From NCBI RefSeq assembly GCF_001567565.1, contig NZ_LSSW01000028.1, forward strand, positions 124,001 through 188,000: a DNA stretch of 64,000 nucleotides, read 5' to 3'. Below the pieces are notes generated by a model. It had not been told where the DNA came from and ran no database searches. It was given only the letters and a program-made list of their open reading frames with translations. Positions 25,712 to 35,157 of the stretch are shown one piece after another (the first letter of the stretch is position 1; every line of letters starts with the position of its first letter). The position numbers were made by a program, and so were the translations under genes. The DNA is from Ectopseudomonas composti. Lineage in GTDB: Bacteria > Pseudomonadota > Gammaproteobacteria > Pseudomonadales > Pseudomonadaceae.

Positions 25712-28237
25712 GTGTTCAAGAAAATCATCTTCCAGCTGCACTGGTTCTTCGGCATCACTGCCGGCCTGGTGCTGGCCATCATGGGCATCACCGGCGCCCT
25801 GTACAGCTTCGAGGGCGAGATCACCCGGGCGCTCAACGCTGAGCGCTGGCAGATTCAGCCAAGCGAGCAGGGGCACTTGCCTCCGGCCGAACTGGCTGCG
25901 CGGATCGAAGCGGCCACCGCTGACCGCGTCACCAGCCTGTGGGTCGATGTCCGGCATGACGGCCCCGGCACGGCCTTCCTGTCGCCACTGCCGGGTGAGC
26001 GACGCGGCCCGCGTATCATCTTCGACCCCTACACCGGTGAGGTGCTGGCCAAGCCCGTGGGCCAGGACTTCTTCCGCCTGATCCTGAATCTGCACCGCTT
26101 TCTCACCATGGGTGAGGTGGGTAAGCAGATCACAGCCTTCAGTACCCTGGCGCTGATCTTCTTCTGCCTGTCCGGGCTGTATCTGCGTTGGCCACGCCAG
26201 GCGTTGAACTGGCGTACCTGGCTGAGCCTGGACTGGAAGAAGAAAGGCCGCAGCTTCAACTGGGACCTGCATGCCGTCGCCGGCACCTGGGCGCTGCTGT
26301 TCTACCTCTGCGCCGGGCTCACCGGCCTCTATTGGTCCTATGACTGGTACCGTGAAGGGCTGACACACCTGCTCGCCGACAAGCCGCCGCAGCAGCGCTC
26401 GGCAGGCCGTGGTGCTCACAAGGTGTCCAGTGGCTCGGTGCCCGAGGTCGACTACGAGGCCATGTGGCAGGGCATTCGCCAGGCGACCGGGGCGCATCTG
26501 GTGGCCTGGAACCTGCGCCTGCCGGCGGCAGCCGGAGAGCCGGCGACGGTCTTCTATATGCTTGATGACGCCGAGCATCCGCGCGCCCTCAGTCAGTTCC
26601 AGATCGATCCGCAGAGTGGCGCAGTCAGCGGCCACGAGCGCTATGCCGAGCAAAGCCTCAAGGCGCAGTTGCTGATCAGCGTGTATTCGCTGCATACGGG
26701 GGAGTACTTCGGCATGCCGGGGCGCATCCTGATGATGATTGCCAGCGGCGCCATGCCGCTGTTTTTCATCACGGGTTGGCTGCTGTACCTGGACCGCCGA
26801 CGCAAGAAGCGTGCGGCGCAGGCGGCACGTGGCACGCTGACGGCTGACGATTCGGGCGACGGCTGGCTGGTAGGCTTCGCCAGCCAGAGCGGCTTCGCCG
26901 AGCAACTGGCCTGGCAGAGCGCCGGGCAGTTGCAGGCGGCCGGCATCCCAGTGCGGGTCGAACCACTCTCGCGCCTCGATAGCGACAGCCTGCGCCAGAC
27001 GCAGAAGGCGCTGTTCGTGGTCAGCACCTTTGGTGATGGCGAGGCGCCGGATACCGCGCAGGGCTTCGAACGCAAGGTGCTTGGCAGCTCGCTGCCGCTG
27101 GGGCAACTGAGTTATGCGGTGCTGGCCCTGGGTGACCGGCAGTATCAGCATTTTTGCGGTTTCGCCCGGCGCATCAACGATTGGCTGGGGCTGCAGGGCG
27201 CCCAGCGGCTGTTCGACAGCGTCGAGGTCGACGGTGCCGACGAGGCCGCGCTGCAGCGCTGGCAACAGCATTTGAGCGACCTCACCGGCGCCGCGCCGAT
27301 GCGCTTCGAGCAAGCGCCGTGGCAGAACTGGACGCTGGTCGAGCGCCGTCTGCTCAACCCTGGCAGCCAGGGTGCAGCGGTGTTCTTCATCGGTCTGACG
27401 CCACCGGCGCAGAGATCCTGGCAAGCCGGTGACATCCTCGAGATGCGTCCGCGCCACGCGCCAGCGCGGGTGTTGGGCTGGCTGCAGCACTGCGGCTTGG
27501 ATGGGCGCGAGTCGGTGATGCTGGATGGCCGGTCGATCAGCCTCGAGGAGGCGCTGGCCGAACGGCAACTGCCGGACAGTTTCGCGCACCTGGTGGGCTT
27601 GCACGCTCAGGCGTTGGTCGATGCGCTGGTGCCGTTGGGCACGCGGGAATACTCCATCGCCTCGGTCGCGGCTGATGGCGTGCTGGAGCTGATCGTGCGC
27701 CAGGCCGAGCAGGCCGACGGCAGCCTCGGCCTGGGCTCCGGCTGGTTGACCGAGTACCTGCCTCTTGGTGGGCAACTGCTGGCGCGGGTGCGGCGCAACA
27801 GCGGCTTCCACCTGCCGGACGATGACCGCCCGCTGATCCTGATTGGCAATGGCACCGGTCTGGCCGGGCTGCGCTCGCTGTGGCGGGCACGCGCGCTGGC
27901 GGGGCAGGGACGCAACTGGCTGCTGTTCGGCGAGCGCAACCGCGCGCAGGACTTCTTCTGTGGCGAGGAGTTGGAGGCGGCGCTGAGCAGGGGCGAGCTG
28001 CAGCATCTGGATCTGGCGTTCTCCCGCGACCAGGCCGAGAAGCGCTATGTGCAGGGGCTGCTGCGCGAGCAAGCCGAGCGCCTGCGCGCCTGGCTGAACG
28101 AAGGTGCGGCGATTTACGTCTGCGGCAGCCTGCAGGGCATGGCTGGCGGCGTCGATGCGGCGTTGCGCGAGCTGCTCGGCGACGAGGCGCTGCAGGCGCT
28201 GGTCGAAGAGGGGCGTTATCGCCGTGACGTGTACTGA
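25712..28237 (+). CDS. piuB: PepSY-domain flavoprotein reductase PiuB
   Basis: About 841 residues. The N-terminal half (to about 375) has four PepSY-type membrane segments with conserved His for haem ([15 protein letters not shown]). A flavodoxin-like domain follows ([37 protein letters not shown]), then a sulfite-reductase-flavoprotein FAD/NADP domain ([32 protein letters not shown]). It should carry electrons from NADPH across the membrane, probably to reduce imported ferric siderophores; the function is inferred. GTG at 25712 has AAGAG eight bases upstream; GTG at 25703 is the alternative. It is linked to piuA and piuC as in P. aeruginosa. Confidence 0.88.
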   Translation: MFKKIIFQLHWFFGITAGLVLAIMGITGALYSFEGEITRALNAERWQIQPSEQGHLPPAELAARIEAATADRVTSLWVDVRHDGPGTAFLSPLPGERRGPRIIFDPYTGEVLAKPVGQDFFRLILNLHRFLTMGEVGKQITAFSTLALIFFCLSGLYLRWPRQALNWRTWLSLDWKKKGRSFNWDLHAVAGTWALLFYLCAGLTGLYWSYDWYREGLTHLLADKPPQQRSAGRGAHKVSSGSVPEVDYEAMWQGIRQATGAHLVAWNLRLPAAAGEPATVFYMLDDAEHPRALSQFQIDPQSGAVSGHERYAEQSLKAQLLISVYSLHTGEYFGMPGRILMMIASGAMPLFFITGWLLYLDRRRKKRAAQAARGTLTADDSGDGWLVGFASQSGFAEQLAWQSAGQLQAAGIPVRVEPLSRLDSDSLRQTQKALFVVSTFGDGEAPDTAQGFERKVLGSSLPLGQLSYAVLALGDRQYQHFCGFARRINDWLGLQGAQRLFDSVEVDGADEAALQRWQQHLSDLTGAAPMRFEQAPWQNWTLVERRLLNPGSQGAAVFFIGLTPPAQRSWQAGDILEMRPRHAPARVLGWLQHCGLDGRESVMLDGRSISLEEALAERQLPDSFAHLVGLHAQALVDALVPLGTREYSIASVAADGVLELIVRQAEQADGSLGLGSGWLTEYLPLGGQLLARVRRNSGFHLPDDDRPLILIGNGTGLAGLRSLWRARALAGQGRNWLLFGERNRAQDFFCGEELEAALSRGELQHLDLAFSRDQAEKRYVQGLLREQAERLRAWLNEGAAIYVCGSLQGMAGGVDAALRELLGDEALQALVEEGRYRRDVY

Positions 28238-28650
28238 AACGCGGGGCGTTCTCGCGCTTGAAATGGCCCTGAAACACGGCTGCGTCAAACTGTCTGAAAG
28301 CCCCGCCTGTTCAGCATTTCAGGACGTTTTGTGTGATATCCGGAACGAGATGAAATTAGGGTCAATTTCCGGTTGATCTGAGGGGCGCATGGTCTTAAAG
28401 TCCGCGCCCGAACGTCCATGCTGGAAACGATCCATCCGGCTCAAGTACTGACGACGAGAGATCGCTGGTGGCCCACCGCGATCAGTGATGCTCGGCGACA
28501 TGCCTTGGGAAGTAGGCGAACCAAAGTGGGGAAACTGTCAGACGTTCAGGCTTGTGCTTTGCGCGGCCACCCCCGACACGTAGCGGAACCTGTCAGGCGT
28601 TTCGCTGCCCGAATTCATGTGTTCCTGGTTTTGCCATTGGAGTCCCCAGC
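28238..28650. other. 413-base gap with promoter and long leader of speC
   Basis: No supported gene. It holds a sigma-70-like promoter at 28373-28401 and then about 240 bases of transcribed leader before speC. A 94-codon frame from 28418 overlaps the speC start, but its composition is unconvincing. No named riboswitch was recognised. Confidence 0.6.
28373..28401 (+). promoter_or_regulatory. Sigma-70-like promoter for speC
   Basis: TTGATC, a 17-base spacer, then TAAAGT; each box matches four of six consensus bases. Transcription would start near 28408. Confidence 0.5.
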
Positions 28651-29814
28651 ATGTCGATCAAGGTCGAAGACTACTACGCACCCGCCACTTTCCAGCGCAT
28701 GAAGGCATTCGCCGATCAGCACGAGACACCCTTCGTGGTGATCGACCGGCAGATCATCGCCGACGCCTACGATCAACTGGGCAACTGCTTCCCGTTCGCC
28801 AAGATCTATTACGCGGTCAAGGCCAACCCTGCCACCGAGATCATCGAGCTGCTGCGCGACAAGGGCTCGAGTTTCGACATCGCCTCGATCTATGAGCTGG
28901 ACAAGGTCATGGCCACTGGCGTTGGCCCGGAGCGCATCAGCTACGGCAACACCATCAAGAAATCCCGCGATATTCGCTATTTCTTCGACAAGGGCGTGCG
29001 CCTGTTCGCCACCGACTCCGAAGCCGACCTGCGTAACATCGCCAAGGCCGCACCGGGTTCGAAGATCTACGTGCGCATCCTCACCGAAGGCTCCACCAGC
29101 GCCGACTGGCCGCTGAGCCGCAAGTTCGGTTGCCAGCCGGACATGGCCCTGGACCTGCTGATCCTGGCCAAGCAACTGGGCCTGGTGCCGTACGGCATCT
29201 CCTTCCACGTCGGTTCGCAGCAGCGTGACATCGACGTCTGGGACGCCGCCATCGCCAAGGTCAAGGTGATCTTCGAGCGCCTCAAGGAAGAAGACGGCAT
29301 CACCCTGCAGATGATCAACATGGGTGGAGGCTTCCCGGCCAACTACATCCAGCGCACCAACGACCTGGAAACCTACGCCGAGGAAATCACCCGCTTCCTC
29401 AAGGAAGACTTCGGTGACGACTTGCCGGAAATCATCCTCGAGCCGGGTCGTTCGCTGATCGCCAACGCCGGCGTTCTGGTCTCGGAAGTGGTGCTGGTGG
29501 CGCGCAAGTCGCGTACCGCCGTGGAGCGCTGGGTCTACGCTGACGTGGGCAAGTTCAGCGGCCTGATCGAAACCATGGACGAGGCCATCAAGTTCCCCAT
29601 CTGGACCGAGAAGAAGGGCGAGATGGAAGAAGTGGTGATCGCCGGCCCGACCTGTGACAGCGCCGACATCATGTACGAGAACTACAAGTACGGCCTGCCG
29701 CTGAACCTGGCCAGCGGTGACCGCCTGTACTGGCTGTCCACCGGTGCCTACACCACCAGCTACAGCGCGGTGGAGTTCAATGGTTTCCCGCCGCTGAAGT
29801 CCTACTACCTGTAA
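28651..29814 (+). CDS. speC: Ornithine decarboxylase (PLP, fold III)
   Basis: 387 residues. Converts ornithine to putrescine, the entry step of polyamine synthesis, in the cytoplasm. It is the short eukaryote-like alanine-racemase-fold type. PLP-binding Lys57 is in YAVKANP, the phosphate loop in MGGGFP, the His contact in SFHVGSQQ, and the active-site Cys in GPTCDSAD. The N-terminus MSIKVEDYYA and the ATG at 28651 with TTGGAG upstream decide the start; a longer frame to 28552 reads through the leader. A strong bidirectional terminator follows. Confidence 0.95.
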   Translation: MSIKVEDYYAPATFQRMKAFADQHETPFVVIDRQIIADAYDQLGNCFPFAKIYYAVKANPATEIIELLRDKGSSFDIASIYELDKVMATGVGPERISYGNTIKKSRDIRYFFDKGVRLFATDSEADLRNIAKAAPGSKIYVRILTEGSTSADWPLSRKFGCQPDMALDLLILAKQLGLVPYGISFHVGSQQRDIDVWDAAIAKVKVIFERLKEEDGITLQMINMGGGFPANYIQRTNDLETYAEEITRFLKEDFGDDLPEIILEPGRSLIANAGVLVSEVVLVARKSRTAVERWVYADVGKFSGLIETMDEAIKFPIWTEKKGEMEEVVIAGPTCDSADIMYENYKYGLPLNLASGDRLYWLSTGAYTTSYSAVEFNGFPPLKSYYL

Positions 29815-29872
29815 GGCAACCGAAGGGAGGCCAGGTTGCAATATGCCTCCTGGCGCCCTGCGCAGCGCCCGT

Positions 29873-29910
29873 AAAGCAAAACGCCAGCCCTTGGGCTGGC
29901 GTTTTGCTTT
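29873..29910. terminator. Bidirectional terminator between speC and the TonB receptor
   Basis: A perfect inverted repeat with 18-base arms (AAAGCAAAACGCCAGCCC and its complement) and a TT loop. T runs on both sides suit both convergent genes. Confidence 0.92.
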
Positions 29911-29922
29911 GTTCAGCTGTGC

Positions 29923-32130
29923 TCAGAACTCGATCACTGCCGACAGCCAAAGGCGGCGACCTTCTTCCATTACGCCAGTGGTGGACTGGGTGCTCTGGAT
30001 GTAATCCGTACCGTAGGCCGTGCCATTGGCCGCACCACTATTGGCATAAGTGGTATAGGCCTTGCCCTTGACGAAGTCCTTGTCGAGCAAGTTGTAGATT
30101 GCCGCGTTGAGCGTCACGTTTTCCGAGGCTTTGAACGAGCCGCCCAGGTGGAACAGAGTGTAGGCCTTGGTGTTCTTGCCCAGAGTGTCGTAGATCGACT
30201 GGTTGGTGGAGTAGCTGCCGTTGGCGTTGGCCAGGTTCTCGTACTTGGAGGTAAAACGGGCACGTTCTCCACGGTACTCGCTCTTCAGCCAAAGGTTGAG
30301 GCGAGCGGTGCTCTGCCAGGCGAGCTTGGCATTGGCCAGATGTTCAGGTGTGTTGGTCAGCGGCTGACCCTTGTTCTCCCCGCTTTTCTGCTCGCTATCG
30401 GTATAGGTGTAGTTTGCGCTCACCGTCCAGGCTGGGGCGAAGTTCCAGCTCGCGGCGAGTTCCAGGCCCTGGGTCACGGCTTCGTCGATGTTGATCTGCT
30501 GGGCGCAGGTGCCGCCAGTGTTGCCAGCGCATAGCGGGTCGGCAACTGGGTCGCCGGTGGCGATCTTGTCCTTGAATTTGTTATGGAACAGGGTGGCGTT
30601 GGCGTTAAGGCCGGACAGGCTGTCGAAGTACACACCGAATTCGGTACTGGTGGTGGTTTCGGGTTCTAGATCCGGGTTGCCGATGGTGATGATGGTGCCC
30701 TGGCCGGTGACACCATTGATGCCGCTGTGCAGTTCGTTCAGATCTGGTGTACGGTAGCCACGGCTGACGCCGCCTTTGAGCGTCCAGTTTTCGGTGGTGT
30801 TCCATACCAGATAAGCGCGGGGGCTGACGTGGCCGCCGAAGGCTTCGTGGTCGTCATAACGAGCACCCAGCGTCAGAGCCAAATCATCACGCAGACGCCA
30901 TTCATCTTCGGCGAAGAGTGCCCAGGTTTTCTGCTCGAAATCGTCTAGTGCGATGCCGTCCGTCATTTCGGCTTTCCACCACTGACCGCCGAGCATGGCA
31001 ATGTGCGATTGGCCTATGGGGGCCACGAGTTTTGTGTCGAAAACCAGATTGGTGGTTTCCAGATTTCGGTCGTCACCGATGAGTGTGCCCGGGATTCCGG
31101 AGCTGTTGCCGATAACGTTGCCTGGAATGGTGCGGCCTATGGTTTCGGTACGGTTATGCATCAGGCTGGAATCCAGGGTGCCGAAGCCCAGGCGTGCGCT
31201 GTGGGTCAGGGCGACCTGCTCGCGCTCGAAGCGTAGCTCGTCGCTATAACCGTTGGCGGTGGTGGCGTTGGCAGTGCAGTTGCGGTTCAAGCCATCCAGG
31301 CTGCCGAGTTGGCACTCGTCGTTGTTGTACTTCTGGCGGCTGCGCTCGATATCCAGGCCGAAATCGTGATCCTCGTGAGGCGTAAGAGTTAGACGTGCCC
31401 CTAGATTGTTGGTACCGCCATCGACTGGAGACGGGCCTCGTTTGCTAACGTCCGCACCGTTTCCGTAACTCAGATCGGACTCTTCCCGATTGAACAGGCT
31501 GCCCCTTACCTGTAAGCCGAGCAGGTCGCCTATCAGCGGGCCGCTGGCATAGACGCTGGTGCTGCGGGTATCGCCGAAATCGCGGTGTTCCTGGTAGGTG
31601 TAATCCTGGGTCAAAGAGCCGGTCCACTCTTTGCCGACTTTACGGGTGATGATGTTGATCACGCCGCCCATGGCATCCGAACCATAAAGGGTCGACATCG
31701 GCCCACGAATCACTTCGATACGCTCGATGGCCGACATCGGTGGCATGAAACTGGTGGATGTTTCGTTGAAGCCGTTGGGGGTGACGTTGCCTGCCGTGTT
31801 CTGGCGACGGCCGTCGATCAGAATCAGGGTGTACTGGCTGGGCATGCCGCGGATGCTGATATTCAGGCCGCCGGTTTTGCCGGTGCCCTGGCCGATGTCG
31901 ATGCCTTCTACATCACCCAGGGCCTGCGCCAGATTGTTGTAGCGTTTCTGCTGCAGTTCTTCGCGGCTGATCACGCTGATGCTGGCCGGGGCTTCGGTGA
32001 TCTTCTGCTCGAAGCCGGACGCACTGACGACCACGTCACCCAAGGTGATGGGCTCGTTGGCCTGAACGCCAAAACTGGCGGCCAAGGCAATGGCGCTGGC
32101 CAAGGCAGTACGGGAATTGAGGGGGGACAT
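29923..32130 (-). CDS. TonB-dependent siderophore receptor (FepA/PfeA/CirA-like)
   Basis: 735 residues of outer-membrane receptor. A signal peptide MSPLNSRTALASAIALAASF (cleavage after VQA), a TonB-box-like ITLGDVVVSA, the plug (ISVISREELQQ, LNISIRGMPSQYTLILIDGRRQN, VEVIRGP-like IEVIRGPMSTLYGSDAMGGVINIIT) and a barrel with a CNAT/CQLG disulfide loop; it ends in EF. Plug sequence resembles the ferric-enterobactin/colicin I receptor group, so a catecholate chelate is likely, but the ligand is not certain. ATG at 32130 has AGGAG upstream; a longer start at 32175 would precede the signal peptide with 15 polar residues. A Fur-like box lies upstream. Confidence 0.9.
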   Translation of the reverse strand: MSPLNSRTALASAIALAASFGVQANEPITLGDVVVSASGFEQKITEAPASISVISREELQQKRYNNLAQALGDVEGIDIGQGTGKTGGLNISIRGMPSQYTLILIDGRRQNTAGNVTPNGFNETSTSFMPPMSAIERIEVIRGPMSTLYGSDAMGGVINIITRKVGKEWTGSLTQDYTYQEHRDFGDTRSTSVYASGPLIGDLLGLQVRGSLFNREESDLSYGNGADVSKRGPSPVDGGTNNLGARLTLTPHEDHDFGLDIERSRQKYNNDECQLGSLDGLNRNCTANATTANGYSDELRFEREQVALTHSARLGFGTLDSSLMHNRTETIGRTIPGNVIGNSSGIPGTLIGDDRNLETTNLVFDTKLVAPIGQSHIAMLGGQWWKAEMTDGIALDDFEQKTWALFAEDEWRLRDDLALTLGARYDDHEAFGGHVSPRAYLVWNTTENWTLKGGVSRGYRTPDLNELHSGINGVTGQGTIITIGNPDLEPETTTSTEFGVYFDSLSGLNANATLFHNKFKDKIATGDPVADPLCAGNTGGTCAQQINIDEAVTQGLELAASWNFAPAWTVSANYTYTDSEQKSGENKGQPLTNTPEHLANAKLAWQSTARLNLWLKSEYRGERARFTSKYENLANANGSYSTNQSIYDTLGKNTKAYTLFHLGGSFKASENVTLNAAIYNLLDKDFVKGKAYTTYANSGAANGTAYGTDYIQSTQSTTGVMEEGRRLWLSAVIEF

Positions 32131-32185
32131 CGATCTACTCCTGGCGGTAAAAGGGTGCAGTCGTAACGAGTGCAAACGGCCGGGA

Positions 32186-32200
32186 TGATAGTGATTTGCA
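32186..32200. promoter_or_regulatory. Fur box ahead of the TonB receptor
   Basis: TGATAGTGATTTGCA matches 11 of 14 defined positions of TGATAATNATTATCA, 56 bases before the receptor's start codon on the minus strand. Confidence 0.65.
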
Positions 32201-32358
32201 TATAAGGTTCAATTGCGAATGATATGTATGCCCATGCGCTTCGGCTGCAGAGCCCGTGGTGGCTGGGCTGCAGGTAGGTGTAAATTTTGTAAATACGAGC
32301 AATTCTCGAGTGGCCCCAGGGCTTTACGCAGCCTTTCCAGGCGCTCTAATCTGCAGAT

Positions 32359-33102
32359 ATGAACCGTATTCTTCTCAACTGCGACATGGGTGAAGGCTTC
32401 GGCGCCTGGCGCATGGGTGACGACCGACTGGCCATGCCGCTGATCGATCAGGCCAACCTGGCGTGCGGCTTCCATGCCGGGGATCCGCTGATCATGGCGC
32501 GTGGCGTCGAGCTGGCGGTGATGCACGGGGTGAGTGTTGGCGCGCATCCGTCCTACCCGGATCTGCAAGGCTTCGGTCGGCGTCATCTGCAGTGTTCGCC
32601 CGAGGAGGTCCGGGCACTGGTGCTCTACCAGCTCGGTGCGCTGGATGCCTTCTGCCGGGCCGCCGGTTGTCAGCTGGCTTACGTCAAGCCGCATGGCGCT
32701 CTGTACAACGATCTGGTGCGTGACGATGCGCTGCTGATGGCGGTGCTCGATGCCTGTGCCAGTTACCGCAAGGGCCTGCCGCTGATGGTCTTGGCGCTGG
32801 CCGACAATGGTCGTGAGCTGCGCTTGGCTGACGAAGCCGATGTGCCGCTGATGTTCGAGGCGTTCGCCGACCGCGCCTATCTGTCAGATGGTCAATTGGC
32901 ACCACGCCGGCTCAGCGGCGCGGTGCACCAGGATGCCGAGCGCATCCTCGATCAGGCCCTGGCCATTGCTCAGGGCGAGTCTTTTGCCGACATCGATGGC
33001 AAGCCGCTGCGGCTGCGGGCTGACAGCCTGTGCGTGCATGGCGACAACCCCGAGTCGCTGGCGGTGCTGCGCCGTTTGCGCGCCAGGTTGGACGCGCTCT
33101 GA
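32359..33102 (+). CDS. pxpA: 5-oxoprolinase subunit A (LamB/YcsF family)
   Basis: 247 residues. The family signature is clear: LNCDMGEGFGAW at the start, NLACGFHAGDP near residue 31, VGAHPSYPD, YVKPHGALYN and a C-terminal VHGDNPESL. PxpA works with PxpB and PxpC to cleave the proline-like cyclic compound 5-oxoproline to glutamate with ATP. No pxpB or pxpC gene lies beside it, so the partners must be encoded elsewhere or the protein acts differently. The ATG at 32359 has only a weak ribosome site. It is convergent with the next small gene. Confidence 0.92.
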   Translation: MNRILLNCDMGEGFGAWRMGDDRLAMPLIDQANLACGFHAGDPLIMARGVELAVMHGVSVGAHPSYPDLQGFGRRHLQCSPEEVRALVLYQLGALDAFCRAAGCQLAYVKPHGALYNDLVRDDALLMAVLDACASYRKGLPLMVLALADNGRELRLADEADVPLMFEAFADRAYLSDGQLAPRRLSGAVHQDAERILDQALAIAQGESFADIDGKPLRLRADSLCVHGDNPESLAVLRRLRARLDAL

Positions 33103-33106
33103 GCGA

Positions 33107-33397
33107 TCAGCTGGGTTGCCAGTTCAGCGTCAGTTGCTGCTGCCAGGCAAAGCGCTCGAAGTGACTGCCGACGACGCCCTCCAGGCGTTGTAGGTCCTCG
33201 CTGTTGGCGCTCTCGACCAGCAGGCGCAAACCCTGATTTTCTGCTGTCAGGGTCGCCTGGCCGGTGCCGAACTCGATACGGCCCTGATGTTCATCGAAGC
33301 TGACCGGAATCTTGTGGGCGAAGTGCTTGCACAGGCGGCTGATGTAGCGCGCCGGAGTGTCGGTTGTGACGAAAGCACAGCTGCTGAATGGGCTCAT
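33107..33397 (-). CDS. DUF2218 domain protein
   Basis: 96 residues matching the DUF2218 family: a short alpha/beta protein with the phrases RYISRLCKHFAHKIPV and EGVVGSHFERFAW. Members often lie beside siderophore or iron-uptake genes; here the nearest are a few kb away. AGAGGAT upstream supports the start. It has no signal peptide and should be cytoplasmic. Its function is unknown. Confidence 0.82.
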   Translation of the reverse strand: MSPFSSCAFVTTDTPARYISRLCKHFAHKIPVSFDEHQGRIEFGTGQATLTAENQGLRLLVESANSEDLQRLEGVVGSHFERFAWQQQLTLNWQPS

Positions 33398-33440
33398 GAA
33401 AAATCCTCTGGGTTATTGGCGTGGGCAGCGGCCGCGATGT

Positions 33441-34082
33441 TCAGTACGCCACGGTGAAGCGCTGGCGGATATGCTGCGGCCGCTCGGCTTCGTCGATCAG
33501 CGCCACGGCCAGGTCGGCGACCGAGATGCTGCCCGGTTCGTCGCCATTCATCAGCAGCTCGTCCTGACCCAGGCGGAACTTGCCTGTGCGTGGCCCCGGA
33601 ACGAGCAGGGCGGCTGGCGAGAGAAAGGTCCACTCCAGCCCGGGTTCTTCACGCAGCATGTTCAGCGCCTGACGCGCGCCCTCGGCGCCTTCCTTGTACT
33701 CGGCGGGAAAGTCCGGGGTGTCGATCAGTTGCACGCCGGGTGCGACGTACAGACTGCCGGCACCGCCCACTACCAGCAGGCGTCTGACACCTGCCTGCTT
33801 GCTGGCCGCGATGATCGAGCGGCTACCAGCGATGAACTGCTCACGAATGTCCGCCACACCCCAGCCGGGGTTGAAGGCGCTGATCACCGCGTCGTGGTCG
33901 TGCAGCTGTCGGGCCAGCGCCGCGCTGTCGTGAACGTCGGCCGCAACGGCGCTGAGCTGCGCATGCGCGCTCAGCTTGTGTGGGTGGCGCACCAGGGGGG
34001 TGACCTGATGACCACGGTTCAGGGCCTCTTGCAGTAGCGGGGCGCCGACATAACCAGTGGCGCCGATCAGTGCGATCTTCAT
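33441..34082 (-). CDS. NAD(P)-binding Rossmann protein (YwnB/HSCARG-like)
   Basis: 213 residues. Starts with the dinucleotide-binding motif MKIALIGATGYVGAPLLQEAL and continues as an atypical short-chain dehydrogenase (VTPLVRHPHKL, VISAFNPGWG, RLLVVGGAGSLYVAPG, WTFLSPAALLVPG). It lacks a classical YxxxK catalytic pair, so it may be a redox sensor or reductase of unknown substrate. A longer frame to 34346 runs into the divergent LysR gene and is rejected. The divergent LysR regulator, 100 bases away, is its likely controller. Confidence 0.88.
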   Translation of the reverse strand: MKIALIGATGYVGAPLLQEALNRGHQVTPLVRHPHKLSAHAQLSAVAADVHDSAALARQLHDHDAVISAFNPGWGVADIREQFIAGSRSIIAASKQAGVRRLLVVGGAGSLYVAPGVQLIDTPDFPAEYKEGAEGARQALNMLREEPGLEWTFLSPAALLVPGPRTGKFRLGQDELLMNGDEPGSISVADLAVALIDEAERPQHIRQRFTVAY

Positions 34083-34182
34083 TGGGGAAATCTCGAATAG
34101 TGATGGTGAACACATGATCGCTGCTGGATAAACGCGGGAAAAAGTGGCCTGATGCACTTGGATAATTAAGCAGGGCTTGATA

Positions 34183-35070
34183 ATGGAGCAGCTCAAACAC
34201 ATGGCGCTGTTCGCCACCGTGGTGGAAAAGGGCAGCATGGTGGCCGCTGCCGAAGCCCTGGGGATGAGCGCCTCTGCGGTCAGCCAGCAGATCCGCCGGC
34301 TGGAGGAGGCCACTGGCGTCACGTTGCTGCATCGCACCACGCGCAAGCTGGCGCTGACCGAGGCCGGTGCAAGCTTCTACGACAGCTGCCGGCAGATCGT
34401 CGAACTGGCGCAGCGAGCCGAGCAGCGCCTGGCCGAGCAGCGCGATGCCCCGGTCGGAGAGCTGCGTGTCGCCGCGCCGGTCGGCTTTTCCGGGCCACTG
34501 CTGTGCGAAGCGCTGTCGCCCTTGCTCAGTGCGCATCCGGGGCTGAGCCTGAGCCTGTTCTTTCACGATGAGCCGATCGACCTGGTCGAGTCGCGCATCG
34601 ACCTGGCCGTGCGTGTCGGCCGCCAGGAGGATTCCAGCCTGGTGGCCCGTTACGTGACCGACTGGCGCATGATCCTGTGCGCGGCGCCGGCCTATCTGGC
34701 TCGTGTCGGTGTGCCGGTCGAACCGCAGCAGTTGCTCAGGCTCGACTGGATCGGCCTGCATCTGGAGCGCAACCAGCACCTGACATTGACTGGCCCCGGC
34801 GCAGTGCAGCAGCGTCTGCGGCTGGAGACGCGCATCAGCTGCAACAACATTCTGGCTGCGCGCCAGTTCACCCTCGCCGGCATGGGCGTGTCATTGCAGC
34901 CCGAACCGGAAATCCGTGACCTGCTGGCCCGTGGCGAACTGCTGCCGCTGCTAGCGGATTGGCAACTCGAATCCATCGGCCTGTATATCGTTACGCCCCG
35001 GCGCGATGCGCAACCGGCCAAGGTGCGCTACGCCATGGAGGCGCTCAGGCGTCATCTGGTCAGTGCATGA
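34183..35070 (+). CDS. LysR-family transcriptional regulator
   Basis: 295 residues. N-terminal winged helix-turn-helix (LFATVVEKGSMVAAAEALGMSASAVSQQIRRLE) and a C-terminal effector-binding domain (VGELRVAAPVGFSGPLL, then LDLAVRVG-like IDLAVRVGR). It belongs to the large DsdC/YafC-like LysR group that usually senses electrophiles or redox compounds next to a target enzyme gene. It is divergent from the NAD(P)-binding protein gene, the probable target. ATG at 34183 is chosen over TTG at 34177. Confidence 0.92.
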   Translation: MEQLKHMALFATVVEKGSMVAAAEALGMSASAVSQQIRRLEEATGVTLLHRTTRKLALTEAGASFYDSCRQIVELAQRAEQRLAEQRDAPVGELRVAAPVGFSGPLLCEALSPLLSAHPGLSLSLFFHDEPIDLVESRIDLAVRVGRQEDSSLVARYVTDWRMILCAAPAYLARVGVPVEPQQLLRLDWIGLHLERNQHLTLTGPGAVQQRLRLETRISCNNILAARQFTLAGMGVSLQPEPEIRDLLARGELLPLLADWQLESIGLYIVTPRRDAQPAKVRYAMEALRRHLVSA

Positions 35071-35157
35071 ACATCAACAGTCGGCATCCGCCTCTGGCTA
35101 TGCGAGGATGGGGCTGTAATCAATTTCTCCGCCAGAAAGGACCCGTGATCCACACCG

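Noticed and set aside
25643..28288. 881-codon frame antisense to piuB
   Set aside because: Composition (Ala/Gln/Arg-rich) and position mirror piuB, which has clear PepSY, flavodoxin and FAD motifs.
28418..28702. 94-codon frame in the speC leader as a leader peptide
   Set aside because: Overlaps the speC start, has no clear ribosome site and no ornithine- or arginine-linked stalling pattern that I recognise.
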